DNA of 64,000 nt from the NCBI GenBank assembly GCA_027487945.1, contig JAIYCQ010000017.1, forward strand, positions 62,001 to 126,000, written 5' to 3'. Below the pieces are notes generated by a model. The model saw nothing but the letters and a program-made list of their open reading frames with translations. It had not been told where the DNA came from and did not search any database. Source of the DNA: Caulobacteraceae bacterium (GTDB taxonomy: Bacteria; Pseudomonadota; Alphaproteobacteria; Caulobacterales; Caulobacteraceae). The stretch's first letter is position 1. The number at the start of each line of letters is the position of its first letter. Below are positions 52,992 to 61,154 of this stretch, piece after piece. The position numbers and the translations under genes were made by a program.

Positions 52992-54112
52992 CGACTGAGC
53001 CCCAGACTACCGACAATGTCCTGACCATCCGTCCGGCGAGCGAGACCCGCTGGGACTGCGCCTCGTTCGGAGAGGTGATGCTGCGCTTCGACCCGGGCTT
53101 TGGCCGGGTGCGAAACGCCCGCCAGTTCAACGTCTGGGAGGGCGGCGGCGAGTACAATGTCGCCCGCGCCATGCGCAAATGCTGGGGCAAGCGCTCGACG
53201 GTGGTCACGGCCCTGCCGGTCAATGACCTCGGCTGGCTCACAGAGGACCTGATCATGCAGGGCGGGGTGGACATGTCCCACGTCGTCTGGCGCGAGTTCG
53301 ACGGCCTGGGGCGCAACACCCGCGTGGGTCTGAACTTCACCGAGAAGGGCTTCGGCGTCCGTCCGGCGCTCGGCTGCAGCGACCGTGGCCACAGCGCCGC
53401 CTCGCAGATCCGCCCCGGCGAGGTGAACTGGGAGAAGCTGTTCGGCGAGGAAGGGGTGCGCTGGTTCCACACCGGCGGCATCTTCGCGGCCCTGGCCAGC
53501 AACACCGCCGAGGCGGTGATCGAGGCCGTCGAGGTCGCCCGCAAATACGGCACGATCGTCAGCTACGACCTCAACTACCGCGCCTCGCTGTGGAAGAGCC
53601 AGGGCGGCAAGCCGGGCGCCCAGAAGATCAACCGCGAGATCGCGAAGTACGTCGACGTGATGATCGGCAACGAGGAGGACTTCACCGCCTGCCTCGGCTT
53701 CGAGGTCGAGGGCCTGGACGAGCACATCAGCGAGATCGATCCGACCAACTTCAAGAGGATGATCGAGACGGCGGTCGCTGAGTTCCCGAACTTCAAGGTG
53801 GCGGCCACCACGCTGCGCAATGCCAAGACCGCCAGCATCAACGACTGGTCGGCCATCCTGTACGCCGGCGGCCAGTTCTATCAGTCGATGGAGCGCAACG
53901 ACCTGGAGATCTACGACCGGGTCGGCGGCGGCGACGGCTTCGCCTCGGGCCTCGCCTACGGCTTCATGGAGGGCAAGGGTCCCCAGGCCGCCGTCGAGTA
54001 CGGCGCCGCCCACGGCGCTCTTGCCATGACCACCCCCGGCGACACCTCCATGGTCCGTGCCGCCGAGGTCGAGGCCGTGATGAAGGGCAAGGGCGCGCGG
54101 GTCATCCGTTAG
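52988..54112 (+). CDS. kdgK: 2-keto-3-deoxygluconate kinase
   Basis: A 374-residue ribokinase (PfkB) family protein. FGEVMLRFDPGFGRV is near the start, the glycine pair is in WEGGGEYNVARAM, and the catalytic base is D316 in GGGDGF (313-318). It phosphorylates 2-keto-3-deoxygluconate for Eda. It is longer than the E. coli enzyme, with an N-terminal extension of about 25 residues. Coupled to eda by a GTGA overlap; it converges on a small membrane-protein gene with a 4-base overlap of stops. Confidence 0.92.
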   Translation: MTTEPQTTDNVLTIRPASETRWDCASFGEVMLRFDPGFGRVRNARQFNVWEGGGEYNVARAMRKCWGKRSTVVTALPVNDLGWLTEDLIMQGGVDMSHVVWREFDGLGRNTRVGLNFTEKGFGVRPALGCSDRGHSAASQIRPGEVNWEKLFGEEGVRWFHTGGIFAALASNTAEAVIEAVEVARKYGTIVSYDLNYRASLWKSQGGKPGAQKINREIAKYVDVMIGNEEDFTACLGFEVEGLDEHISEIDPTNFKRMIETAVAEFPNFKVAATTLRNAKTASINDWSAILYAGGQFYQSMERNDLEIYDRVGGGDGFASGLAYGFMEGKGPQAAVEYGAAHGALAMTTPGDTSMVRAAEVEAVMKGKGARVIR

Positions 54113-54351
54113 AGCGGGAACCAGGGCAGGTCGAGGTCGGGGACGACGCCCTCGGCGAGCGCGCTGAGGGCACAGGCGAAGATCAGCCCGGCGGTGCCTG
54201 TGGAGAGCCAGTACAGGATCGGCGTGTCCCGCCGGTTTGCCCACACGCCGCGGCTCAGCCACCGGACCGCCAGCACGCGACCGGTCACGAGCCCATGCAG
54301 GAAAGGCCGGCCGAAGAGCGCCGCCAGCAGGATGAGAAGCCAGACCGGCAT
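54109..54351 (-). CDS. Small membrane protein
   Basis: An 80-residue protein with hydrophobic segments at about 1-17 (MPVWLLILLAALFGRPF) and 45-65 (YWLSTGTAGLIFACALSALAEG). The ATG at 54351 follows GGAGGGGG closely, a strong ribosome site. No family recognised. It converges on kdgK, their stops overlapping. Confidence 0.65.
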   Translation of the reverse strand: MPVWLLILLAALFGRPFLHGLVTGRVLAVRWLSRGVWANRRDTPILYWLSTGTAGLIFACALSALAEGVVPDLDLPWFPL

Positions 54352-54461
54352 ATCCCCCTCCACAGTCGGATCATCCTGCGGAACGGCGGAGCGGTCGCCA
54401 ACCCTTTCCCTCGACCGAAGGGCAGGGGCGCGCTAGCGTTACAATCTCCGGAGGACTCGAG

Positions 54462-55250
54462 ATGAAGCTGTTGGGTGCTGTGCTGATGGCCGTCGTCCTG
54501 GCCTTCGCGGCGCAGTCTCTCGCTCATGCGCGCACGCCGAATGAGACGGCGTTGATCGAGCGCGCGATCGCGCGCGGCAAGCTGATCCATGATCTCGACC
54601 AGGCCGCCTGGCGCAGTACCGACTTGCTGCTCAAGGCGCTGCCGAAGGCCCGCCACGGGGAGATCAGGGGATGGGTCGTCGAGCCGGGCGAGGGCGGCTG
54701 GGCGGTGCTCTACTAAGGCTACGACGGCGACACGCCCTACGGCGTGTTCACCGCGGTCTTCCGCGACGGCACGGTCGTGTCCTCCCGCGAGATCAGGCCC
54801 GGCGACGGCGACCGCGCCCTGACACCGACCGGGCAGCGGATGGCCCTGGCCCGCAAGGTGGCCACGACGGCGAGGGTCGCCCCCTGCGCCCGCGCGGCGT
54901 TCAACACGGTCATCATCCCGCCGGCCTCGGAGACGGCGTCGGTCGAGGTCTATCTCCTGACGCCACAGGTGAAGGCGGGCGAGTATCCGTTCGGCGGCCA
55001 CTACCGGGTCACCGTCGACGCCGACGGCCAGATCGCCGCCACGCGACCCTTTATGAAGAGCTGCATGACCCAGGACCTTCCGCCCAACGCGGTGGCGGCC
55101 ATGGTCAGCCATCTGCTCGATCCGGCGCCGACCGAGATCCACGCCTGGCTGGCCCGATGGACCGGCAAGAGCGTCTATGTGATGGTCGCCGAGCCCGAGC
55201 AGCTGTGGGAAGTGACGGCGGACGCCATCCGCAAGGTCGACAAGCCCTAG
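54462..55250 (+). pseudogene. Exported protein gene interrupted by an in-frame TAA
   Basis: The ATG at 54462 has a good GGAGGA site. The frame gives a signal peptide (LLGAVLMAVVLAFAAQSLAHA) and 84 codons, then TAA at 54714-54716 after GWAVLY. The same frame continues from GYDGDTPYGVF for 177 codons to TAG at 55248-55250, with normal codon bias. Full length would be about 262 residues. Changing TAA to TAC would restore WAVLYYGYDG. I do not recognise the family. Translation of the second half could restart at GTG 54744, but no ribosome site is evident there. Confidence 0.78.
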
Positions 55251-55395
55251 GGTCGAGCGGCGTCGCCGTCCCTGAAAGCGGGCGTCACCTTCAGCCGCTC
55301 AACGTGCGCGGGTTTTCCGATAGCGTCAGGGAATCGCGGTACGGCGTTCGACGACCTGTGTCGGCCTGGGCCGCCGGCGGGGGCGGGAGGTCGTG

Positions 55396-56433
55396 ATGAC
55401 GCTGAGCAGAAGATCGGTCTGGCTCGGGATGGCCGCGGCCGGCCTTGCCGGAGCCGCGCCAGTCGCCGCGCGCGCCGCGCCGCGCCTTCCGATCCTCGAC
55501 ATGCATGTTCACGCCCTGGCGGCCGACGATCAGGGACCGCCGCCGCTGGCGATGTGCGCCCCGTTCGAGACCATGCCGGCCTGGGACCCGCAGCAGCCCT
55601 TTCCTGACGCCTTCCTCTCCTGGTTCAAGTCGCCTCAGTGCAAGGATCCGATCTGGTCGCCGAAGACCGACGAGGAGGTGATGACCCGCACCCTGGCGAT
55701 CATGGAGCGGCGCAATGTGATCGGCGTGGTCAGCGGCCGTTTCGCGCTGCTCAAGGCCTGGCGCGCCGCCGCACCGGAGCGGGTGATCTTCGGCGTAATG
55801 CCCGAGCTTCCCGCGACCTCGGCCCTGACCCGCGAGATCGCGGCGTTCAAGAAGACCAATCCGACCTTCATGATCGGCGAGCTGGGCCTGCAGTATGACG
55901 GCGTCTCGCCCGCCGACCCGGCGCTCGAGTCGATCTGGAAGGCCGCAGAGGACAATGATGTGCCGGTCGCCCTCCATATGGGGCCTGGCCCGATGGGTGT
56001 GGCCTACATGCCCGGCTCCGGTTATCGCGCCAGTCTGAGCAGTCCGCTGCTGCTCGAGCCGGTGCTGACCCGGCACCCGAAGCTTCGCGTCAACGTGATG
56101 CACGCCGGCTTCCCGATGCTCGACGACACCCTGGCGCTGCTCTACGCCCATCCGCAGGTCTATGTGGACACCGGCGTCATCGTCTATTCGCAGCCGAAGC
56201 CCGCCTTCTATCGCTACCTGCAGACACTGGTCGACGCGGGCTTCGGCGAGCGGATCATGTTCGGGTCCGATCAGATGGTCTGGCCGGAGACCATGGAGCG
56301 GGCGATCGACGTCATCGAGGCGGCGCCGTTCCTGACCGCGGGGCAGAAACGCGACATCTTCTACAACAACGCCGCACGGTTCCTGCGGCTCGACGAGGTT
56401 ACGCGCGCCCGCCATCTGGCCATGGGCGCCTGA
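55396..56433 (+). CDS. Amidohydrolase (PF04909-like), exported
   Basis: A 345-residue TIM-barrel metal hydrolase of the amidohydrolase-2 type: metal-binding HxH in ILDMHVHAL, then NPTFMIGELGLQYDG, PVALHMGPGP, LRVNVMHAGFPM and MFGSDQMVWPE with the Asp ligand. The N terminus LSRRSVWLGMAAAGLAGAAP is Tat-like, so export is likely. The ATG at 55396 is preferred over the GTG 3 bases earlier by distance to GGAGG. Substrate unknown, and a link to pectin is not shown. Confidence 0.87.
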   Translation: MTLSRRSVWLGMAAAGLAGAAPVAARAAPRLPILDMHVHALAADDQGPPPLAMCAPFETMPAWDPQQPFPDAFLSWFKSPQCKDPIWSPKTDEEVMTRTLAIMERRNVIGVVSGRFALLKAWRAAAPERVIFGVMPELPATSALTREIAAFKKTNPTFMIGELGLQYDGVSPADPALESIWKAAEDNDVPVALHMGPGPMGVAYMPGSGYRASLSSPLLLEPVLTRHPKLRVNVMHAGFPMLDDTLALLYAHPQVYVDTGVIVYSQPKPAFYRYLQTLVDAGFGERIMFGSDQMVWPETMERAIDVIEAAPFLTAGQKRDIFYNNAARFLRLDEVTRARHLAMGA

Positions 56434-56467
56434 TCCTGACGACCGGCGCCGGCGCGTTTGCGGCCCG

Positions 56468-56833
56468 TCAGGACCGGATCTCGCCCGCCTGGACAAGAAC
56501 GACCAGCGTCGCCGCGTGCACCGCCGCGATCAGCAGGTTGCTGATCACCACCGGATTGCTGATCGAGCCCGTCGTGAGCGGCGTGGTGATCTTGTAGAGG
56601 ATCTGGACGGCCAGCAGGGCCGCCACAGCCGCCGGAACAGGCCGCAGCAGCAGCAGGGCCGACAGCAGGCCGATCGCCAGATAGATCGACAGCAGGATGC
56701 CCCGCGCCGGCGACGGCGGCCCGTAGGCCGCGACCGTCCAGGGCGCCGAGACGAGCAGGCTGCCGCACACAGGGACCAGAACCGCGAGGTTGAGGAGCAG
56801 GGACAGGCTTGTCATCAGGCCGGGTAGCGACAT
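56468..56833 (-). CDS. Small integral membrane protein
   Basis: A 121-residue protein with about four membrane segments: SLSLLLNLAVLVPVCGSLLV, GILLSIYLAIGLLSALLLL, PAAVAALLAVQILYKI and VVISNLLIAAVHAATLVVLV. No family recognised with confidence. The ATG at 56833 is the first plausible start; a longer frame reads through low-complexity Arg/Ala codons. It converges on the amidohydrolase gene. Confidence 0.72.
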   Translation of the reverse strand: MSLPGLMTSLSLLLNLAVLVPVCGSLLVSAPWTVAAYGPPSPARGILLSIYLAIGLLSALLLLRPVPAAVAALLAVQILYKITTPLTTGSISNPVVISNLLIAAVHAATLVVLVQAGEIRS

Positions 56834-57010
56834 CGGGGTTCTCCGCGCGGCCAGCCGTTTGGCCTTACGGCGTACGACATGGAGCGGCCGGGCGCCGGGG
56901 CAAGGTCGACGCCCCCGGGCTGCGCCCCGCCCCGGAAAAGCAGGACTTCGCGCGGCGGCAGGCCTGCGGCATAAGGTTTCCATTCAAAACCTTATTGGGG
57001 AAGCGATTCC

Positions 57011-57373
57011 ATGCTCGGCTACATCACCCTCGGCAGCAACGACCTCGACCGCGCGCTGGCCTTTCATGACGAGGTCCTGGGCCTGCTCGGCGCCAAGCGG
57101 ATGATGCCCACCGCGGGCGGCTGGATCTACGGCTCCGACCGTCCCGCGGTCGGCATCACCAAGCCCTACAACGGCGAGGCCGCCACGGCCGGCAACGGCA
57201 ATATGGCCGCCCTGACCGCGCCGGATCGCGCCACGGTGGACGCCGTGCATGCCAAGGCCCTGGAGCTGGGGGGAACCTGCGAGGGCGCGCCGGGCGAGCG
57301 GATGCCGACCTTCTACGGCGCCTACTTCCGCGACCTGGACGGCAACAAGTTCTGCGTCTTCAAGTTCGGCTGA
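57011..57373 (+). CDS. VOC family (glyoxalase-like) protein
   Basis: A 120-residue vicinal-oxygen-chelate protein: ITLGSNDLDRALAFHDEVLGLLGAKRM at the start and YGAYFRDLDGNKFCVFKFG at the end, the paired beta-alpha-beta modules of the family. One-domain VOC proteins usually work as dimers, as lyases, dioxygenases or drug-binding proteins. No substrate can be assigned. It stands alone between two minus-strand genes. Confidence 0.87.
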   Translation: MLGYITLGSNDLDRALAFHDEVLGLLGAKRMMPTAGGWIYGSDRPAVGITKPYNGEAATAGNGNMAALTAPDRATVDAVHAKALELGGTCEGAPGERMPTFYGAYFRDLDGNKFCVFKFG

Positions 57374-57420
57374 CCGACAGGGGTATGGCGCAGCCGGTTC
57401 TCCGGCTCCGCCCGCCCGTC

Positions 57421-58716
57421 CTACCCCGCCGCGTCCAGAGCCTGGGCGAGATCGGCGAGGATGTCGTCAATGTGCTCCAGCCCGATCGACAGCCGCACAT
57501 AGCCCTCAGACACGCCGGTCGCGGCCTGGTCCTCGGCGGAAAGCTGGGAGTGGGTGGTGCTGGCGGGATGGATCGCCAGGCTTCGGGCGTCGCCGATGTT
57601 GGCCACGTGATAGAGCAGCTTCAGCGCGTCGATGAAACGGCGACCCGCCTCACGTCCGCCGGCCAGCTCGAACCCGACCAGGCCGCCGTAGCCACCCTTC
57701 AGGATGCGGTCGGCCCGCTCGCGCTGGAGGCCGGTCTGCTGCGAGGGGTGGATGACCCTGGTCACGCCGGCGCGGCCCTTCAGAAAGTCGACCACCGCCT
57801 GGGCGTTCTGCGAATGGCGCGCGATCCGCAGCGGCAGGGTCTCGACGCCCTGCAGGATCTGGAAGGCGTTGAACGGTGACAGCGCCGAGCCGAGGTCGCG
57901 CAGCAGGATGGTCCGCGCGCGCAGGATGAAGGCGATCGGGCCCAGGGGCCTGGCCGCCTCGGCCCAGACCGCGCCGTGATAGCTGGGGTCGGGGGTGTTG
58001 AAGAGCGGCTGGCGCTCCGGGACCGCGCTCCAGTCGAAGGTTCCCCCTTCAATGAGGGCGCCGCCGATCGAGGTGCCGTGGCCGCCGATGTACTTGGTCG
58101 TCGAATAGACCACGATGGCCGCGCCGTGATCGAACGGCCGGGCCAGCAGCGGGGCGGCGGTGTTGTCGACGATCAGCGGAATGCCCAGCGGCCGACCGAT
58201 GGCGGCGACCTCGGCAATCGGGAAGACCGCCAGCTTCGGATTGGGCAGGGTCTCGGCGTAGTAGGCGCGGGTGCGCTCGTCGGTGGCCCGGGCGAAGGCC
58301 TGCGGGTCGGTCGGGTCGACGAAGCGGACCTCGATGCCGAAGCCCTTGAGGGTGTTGGCGAACAGGTTCCAGGTGCCGCCGTAGAGGTCGGTCGAGCTGA
58401 CGATGTTGTCGCCGGCCTGGGCCAGGTTCTGGATGGCGAAGGCCGAGGCCGCCTGGCCGGACGACACCGCCAGCGCCGCCGCGCCGCCCTCCAGCGCCGC
58501 CAGCCGCTGCTCGAGGATGTCGGTCGTGGGGTTGCCCAGCCGGGTGTAGATGTTGCCCAGCTCCTTCAGCGCGAACAGGTTGGCGGCGTGCTCGGTGTCG
58601 CGGAACTGGTAGGACGTGGTCTGGTAGATCGGCGGCGCCACCGATCCGGTCGCCGGGTCGGCCCGCCAGCCCGCGTGCAGGGCGAGGGTCTCGGGATGCA
58701 GGGTACGGTCGGACAT
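57421..58716 (-). CDS. metY: O-acetylhomoserine sulfhydrylase (homocysteine synthase)
   Basis: A 431-residue Cys/Met-metabolism PLP enzyme of the long MetY type. TLHPETLALHAGWRADPATGSVAPPIYQ is the typical N terminus; the PLP lysine is K208 in STTKYIGGHGTSIGG; the C-terminal EGYVRLSIGLEHIDDILADL is canonical. It makes homocysteine (or methionine) from O-acetylhomoserine and sulfide, complementing the cysK-sseA-metC operon at 5.7-8.7 kb. No SAM riboswitch is seen in the 178 bases between it and the transporter gene. Confidence 0.93.
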   Translation of the reverse strand: MSDRTLHPETLALHAGWRADPATGSVAPPIYQTTSYQFRDTEHAANLFALKELGNIYTRLGNPTTDILEQRLAALEGGAAALAVSSGQAASAFAIQNLAQAGDNIVSSTDLYGGTWNLFANTLKGFGIEVRFVDPTDPQAFARATDERTRAYYAETLPNPKLAVFPIAEVAAIGRPLGIPLIVDNTAAPLLARPFDHGAAIVVYSTTKYIGGHGTSIGGALIEGGTFDWSAVPERQPLFNTPDPSYHGAVWAEAARPLGPIAFILRARTILLRDLGSALSPFNAFQILQGVETLPLRIARHSQNAQAVVDFLKGRAGVTRVIHPSQQTGLQRERADRILKGGYGGLVGFELAGGREAGRRFIDALKLLYHVANIGDARSLAIHPASTTHSQLSAEDQAATGVSEGYVRLSIGLEHIDDILADLAQALDAAG

Positions 58717-58842
58717 GGGACGACTCCGGAGGCGAGGGGGACGCCGTCTATAGGCCGCGACCGCGGCGGATGGCGACGCCAGATGTCATTGTCGCCCGTG
58801 CAGGATTTCTGCCGCCAGGGGGGCGGAGCCTGAAATGACAAC

Positions 58843-58870
58843 GGCCGGCGCGGATCTCTCCGCGCCGGCC
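58843..58870 (-). terminator. Terminator of the hydratase-exuT operon
   Basis: A perfect 12-bp stem, GGCCGGCGCGGA with TCCGCGCCGGCC and a TCTC loop, 25 bases after the exuT stop. On the minus strand it is followed by a short T-rich GTTGTCATTT. Probably an intrinsic terminator. Confidence 0.65.
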
Positions 58871-58894
58871 GCATCGTCGGGACGCCGATGTCCG

Positions 58895-60169
58895 TTACAG
58901 CTTCACCGGCTCCAGCTTCGGGCTCAGGAGATGGACCACGCCCAGAGCCAGCAGATAGGCGCTGGCGGCGATGACGAAGATCGGCGTGTAGGTGCCGATC
59001 GTGTCCAGCACCCAGCCGGCGTACTTGGCCATGGCCATGCCGCCGATGGCGCCGACCATGCCGCCGATACCGACCACCGAGCCGACCGCCGAGCGCGGGA
59101 AGACGTCGCCGGGGAGGGTGTAGAGGTTGGCGCTGAAGCCCTGGTGGGCGGCCGTGGCCAGGCCGATGATGGCGACCGCGACCCACAGGTTGTCGGCCAG
59201 GGCCGCGAAGCCCACGGGCACGGCGCAGAGGGCGCAGATCAACATGGCGGTCTTGCGGGCCCGGTTGAGGCTGAGGCCGCGCTTCATCAGCGTCGAGGAC
59301 AGCCAGCCGCCGCCGACGCTTCCGACGTCCGACATCAGGTAGATGGCCACCAGCGGCGGACCGAACGTCTTGAGGTCAAGGCCGTAGCGCTTGCCCAGGA
59401 AGTCCGGCAGCCAGAACAGGAACATCCACCAGATCGGATCGATCAGGAACTTGCCCAGGGCGTAGGCCCAGGTCTCGCGCTTGGTCAGCAGCTTCGTCCA
59501 GGCGACCTTCTCGACCGGATCGGCCGGATCCTGTTCGATCCAGGCCAGCTCTGCGGCCGAGACCGTCTTGTGCTCGCGGGGGCGGCGGTAGACGATCAGC
59601 CAGATCGGCAGCCAGATCAGGCCCGCGACCCCGGTGATGATGAAGGCCATCTCCCAGCCCCAGGCGATGGTGATGGCCGGGATGACCAGGGGGGTGACGA
59701 TGGCCCCGATGTTGGTGCCGGCGTTGAAGATGCCTGTGGCGAAGGCGCGTTCCTTCTTGGGGAACCACTCGGTCACCGCCTTGATGCCGCCCGGGAAGCC
59801 GCCGCCCTCACCGACGCCCAGCGCGACACGGGCGAAGATGAAACCGTTCAGCCCCTTGGCGCCGGCGTGGGCGATATGGGCGATCTGCCAGATGAAGAAG
59901 GCGAGGCCGAAGCCCCAGCGGGCGCCCAGCCGGTCCATGACCCGTCCGAAGACCAGGTAGGACACCGCGTAGGAGGCCTGGAACCAGAAGACGAGGTTGG
60001 CGTAGTCGCTCTCGTTCCAGCCGAATTCCTTGCTCAGGGTCGGCTTGAGAATGCCGATCGTCTGGCGGTCGACGTAGTTGATCACCATCGCGAAGAACAG
60101 CAGCGTGACCACCACCCAGCGGGTGTTGCCTACGCGGACGCCGGGTGGAAACTGGGTGTCGGTGGTCAT
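58895..60169 (-). CDS. exuT: MFS hexuronate transporter (ExuT-like)
   Basis: A 424-residue major facilitator of the anion:cation symporter subgroup with about 12 membrane segments. NYVDRQTIGILKPTLSKEFGW follows segment one, the motif RVMDRLGARWGF lies in loop 2-3, and GVGEGGGFPGGIKAVTEWFPKKERAFATGIFNAG is the signature of ExuT/hexuronate symporters. It would import galacturonate or glucuronate by proton symport. Second gene of an operon with the hydratase-like gene 10 bases upstream; operator 5 lies behind that gene. Confidence 0.9.
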   Translation of the reverse strand: MTTDTQFPPGVRVGNTRWVVVTLLFFAMVINYVDRQTIGILKPTLSKEFGWNESDYANLVFWFQASYAVSYLVFGRVMDRLGARWGFGLAFFIWQIAHIAHAGAKGLNGFIFARVALGVGEGGGFPGGIKAVTEWFPKKERAFATGIFNAGTNIGAIVTPLVIPAITIAWGWEMAFIITGVAGLIWLPIWLIVYRRPREHKTVSAAELAWIEQDPADPVEKVAWTKLLTKRETWAYALGKFLIDPIWWMFLFWLPDFLGKRYGLDLKTFGPPLVAIYLMSDVGSVGGGWLSSTLMKRGLSLNRARKTAMLICALCAVPVGFAALADNLWVAVAIIGLATAAHQGFSANLYTLPGDVFPRSAVGSVVGIGGMVGAIGGMAMAKYAGWVLDTIGTYTPIFVIAASAYLLALGVVHLLSPKLEPVKL

Positions 60170-60179
60170 GGGTCGCTCC

Positions 60180-61025
60180 CTAACCGGCGGTCGGTCTTGC
60201 GTCTTCCGCCATGCAGAAGATTTCGCCGTGCTCGCCGAAACTGATGCGGGCGGACTGGCCCGCGGAAATCTCATGGATGCCGGTCGCCGCGCCGGTGGTG
60301 ACGTACATGCCGGCCTTCAGCGGACGACCGCGCGCCGCGCAGTGGCCGAGCAGGAAGGCGAGGGCCGGCGCCGGTCCCCCGGGCACGGAGGCCGCGGTTC
60401 CGACGCCGACCTGCCGGCCGTCGATCCAGGTCTCGCAGGGCAGGGTCTCGTCGGCCCGCGCCCGCCATCCCTCGATCTCCGGGCCCACGATCAGGGCGGC
60501 GTTGTTGCCGAAGTCCGACGCGACCACCGCGGAGCCCAGATCGTTGATGGTCTTCAGCGGGCTGCCGGCGAACTCGACGCCGATATGCAGGGCCGCGACG
60601 ACATCCAGCGCCTCGGCGGCGGTCCATTGGGTCTTTTCCGCAGGGGCGTCCGTGCCGATGCGGTAGACGAACTCGGCCTCCACGGCTGCGAAGCCGCCCG
60701 GGATGGCGCCCAGGGCGACGGTCTCGCCCCCGGCCGGCATGCGCAGGAACCGGCGGAACGTGGGGCCGGCCAGCCGCTCATCACCGAGCTGCGCCTGCAG
60801 CTGCAGCGGGATCCGGCCGACCTTCCAGCCGACGATGGCGTCCGGGTAGAGGCCGATGGCTAGCTCCTGGACGGCATAGGCCTCGGCCATGCTCGCCGGA
60901 ACCTCGCCGGGATAGCCGGGCAGGGCGCGGGCGCCCAGCCGCGCATCGACGAAGCGGCGCGCTACGTCGGTCCGCGCGGCGACGGCCGCGTCGAGCTGTG
61001 TCGAAGCTTTCGCTTTCGCAGTCAC
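60180..61025 (-). CDS. 2-keto-4-pentenoate hydratase-like (FAH superfamily) protein
   Basis: A 281-residue protein of the MhpD/fumarylacetoacetate hydrolase superfamily: AYAVQELAIGLYPDAIVGWKVG, AAVEAEFVYRIGTDAP with the metal-ligand Glu residues, and VAALHIGVEFAGSP. Relatives hydrate 2-hydroxypentadienoate or decarboxylate oxo acids; a substrate in uronate metabolism is not established. The GTG at 61025 is chosen because GGGAGG lies 10-15 bases upstream. First gene of the exuT operon, behind operator 5, so a keto-deoxy acid from pectin is a reasonable guess. Confidence 0.8.
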   Translation of the reverse strand: MTAKAKASTQLDAAVAARTDVARRFVDARLGARALPGYPGEVPASMAEAYAVQELAIGLYPDAIVGWKVGRIPLQLQAQLGDERLAGPTFRRFLRMPAGGETVALGAIPGGFAAVEAEFVYRIGTDAPAEKTQWTAAEALDVVAALHIGVEFAGSPLKTINDLGSAVVASDFGNNAALIVGPEIEGWRARADETLPCETWIDGRQVGVGTAASVPGGPAPALAFLLGHCAARGRPLKAGMYVTTGAATGIHEISAGQSARISFGEHGEIFCMAEDARPTAG

Positions 61026-61083
61026 GGCCCTTGTCCTCCCCAACTCAATGGCCCCAGTTTCAGGGTCTCGATTGTGTCTAGAG

Positions 61084-61095
61084 GAAACCGGTGTC
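61084..61095. promoter_or_regulatory. LacI-type operator 5 (hydratase-exuT / second pectate lyase)
   Basis: GAAACCGGTGTC differs at one position from the palindrome. It lies 59 bases upstream of the hydratase GTG (minus) and 60 bases before the pectate-lyase GTG at 61155 (plus), so it may control both units. Confidence 0.68.
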
Positions 61096-61154
61096 ATTTT
61101 CAACGGCGCGCGGCGCATGAACCGCGATCGACACCAAGTCCGGGAGTGAAACAC

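Noticed and set aside
58717..58842. SAM riboswitch before metY
   Set aside because: No SAM-II or SAM-I-like core was found in the leader.
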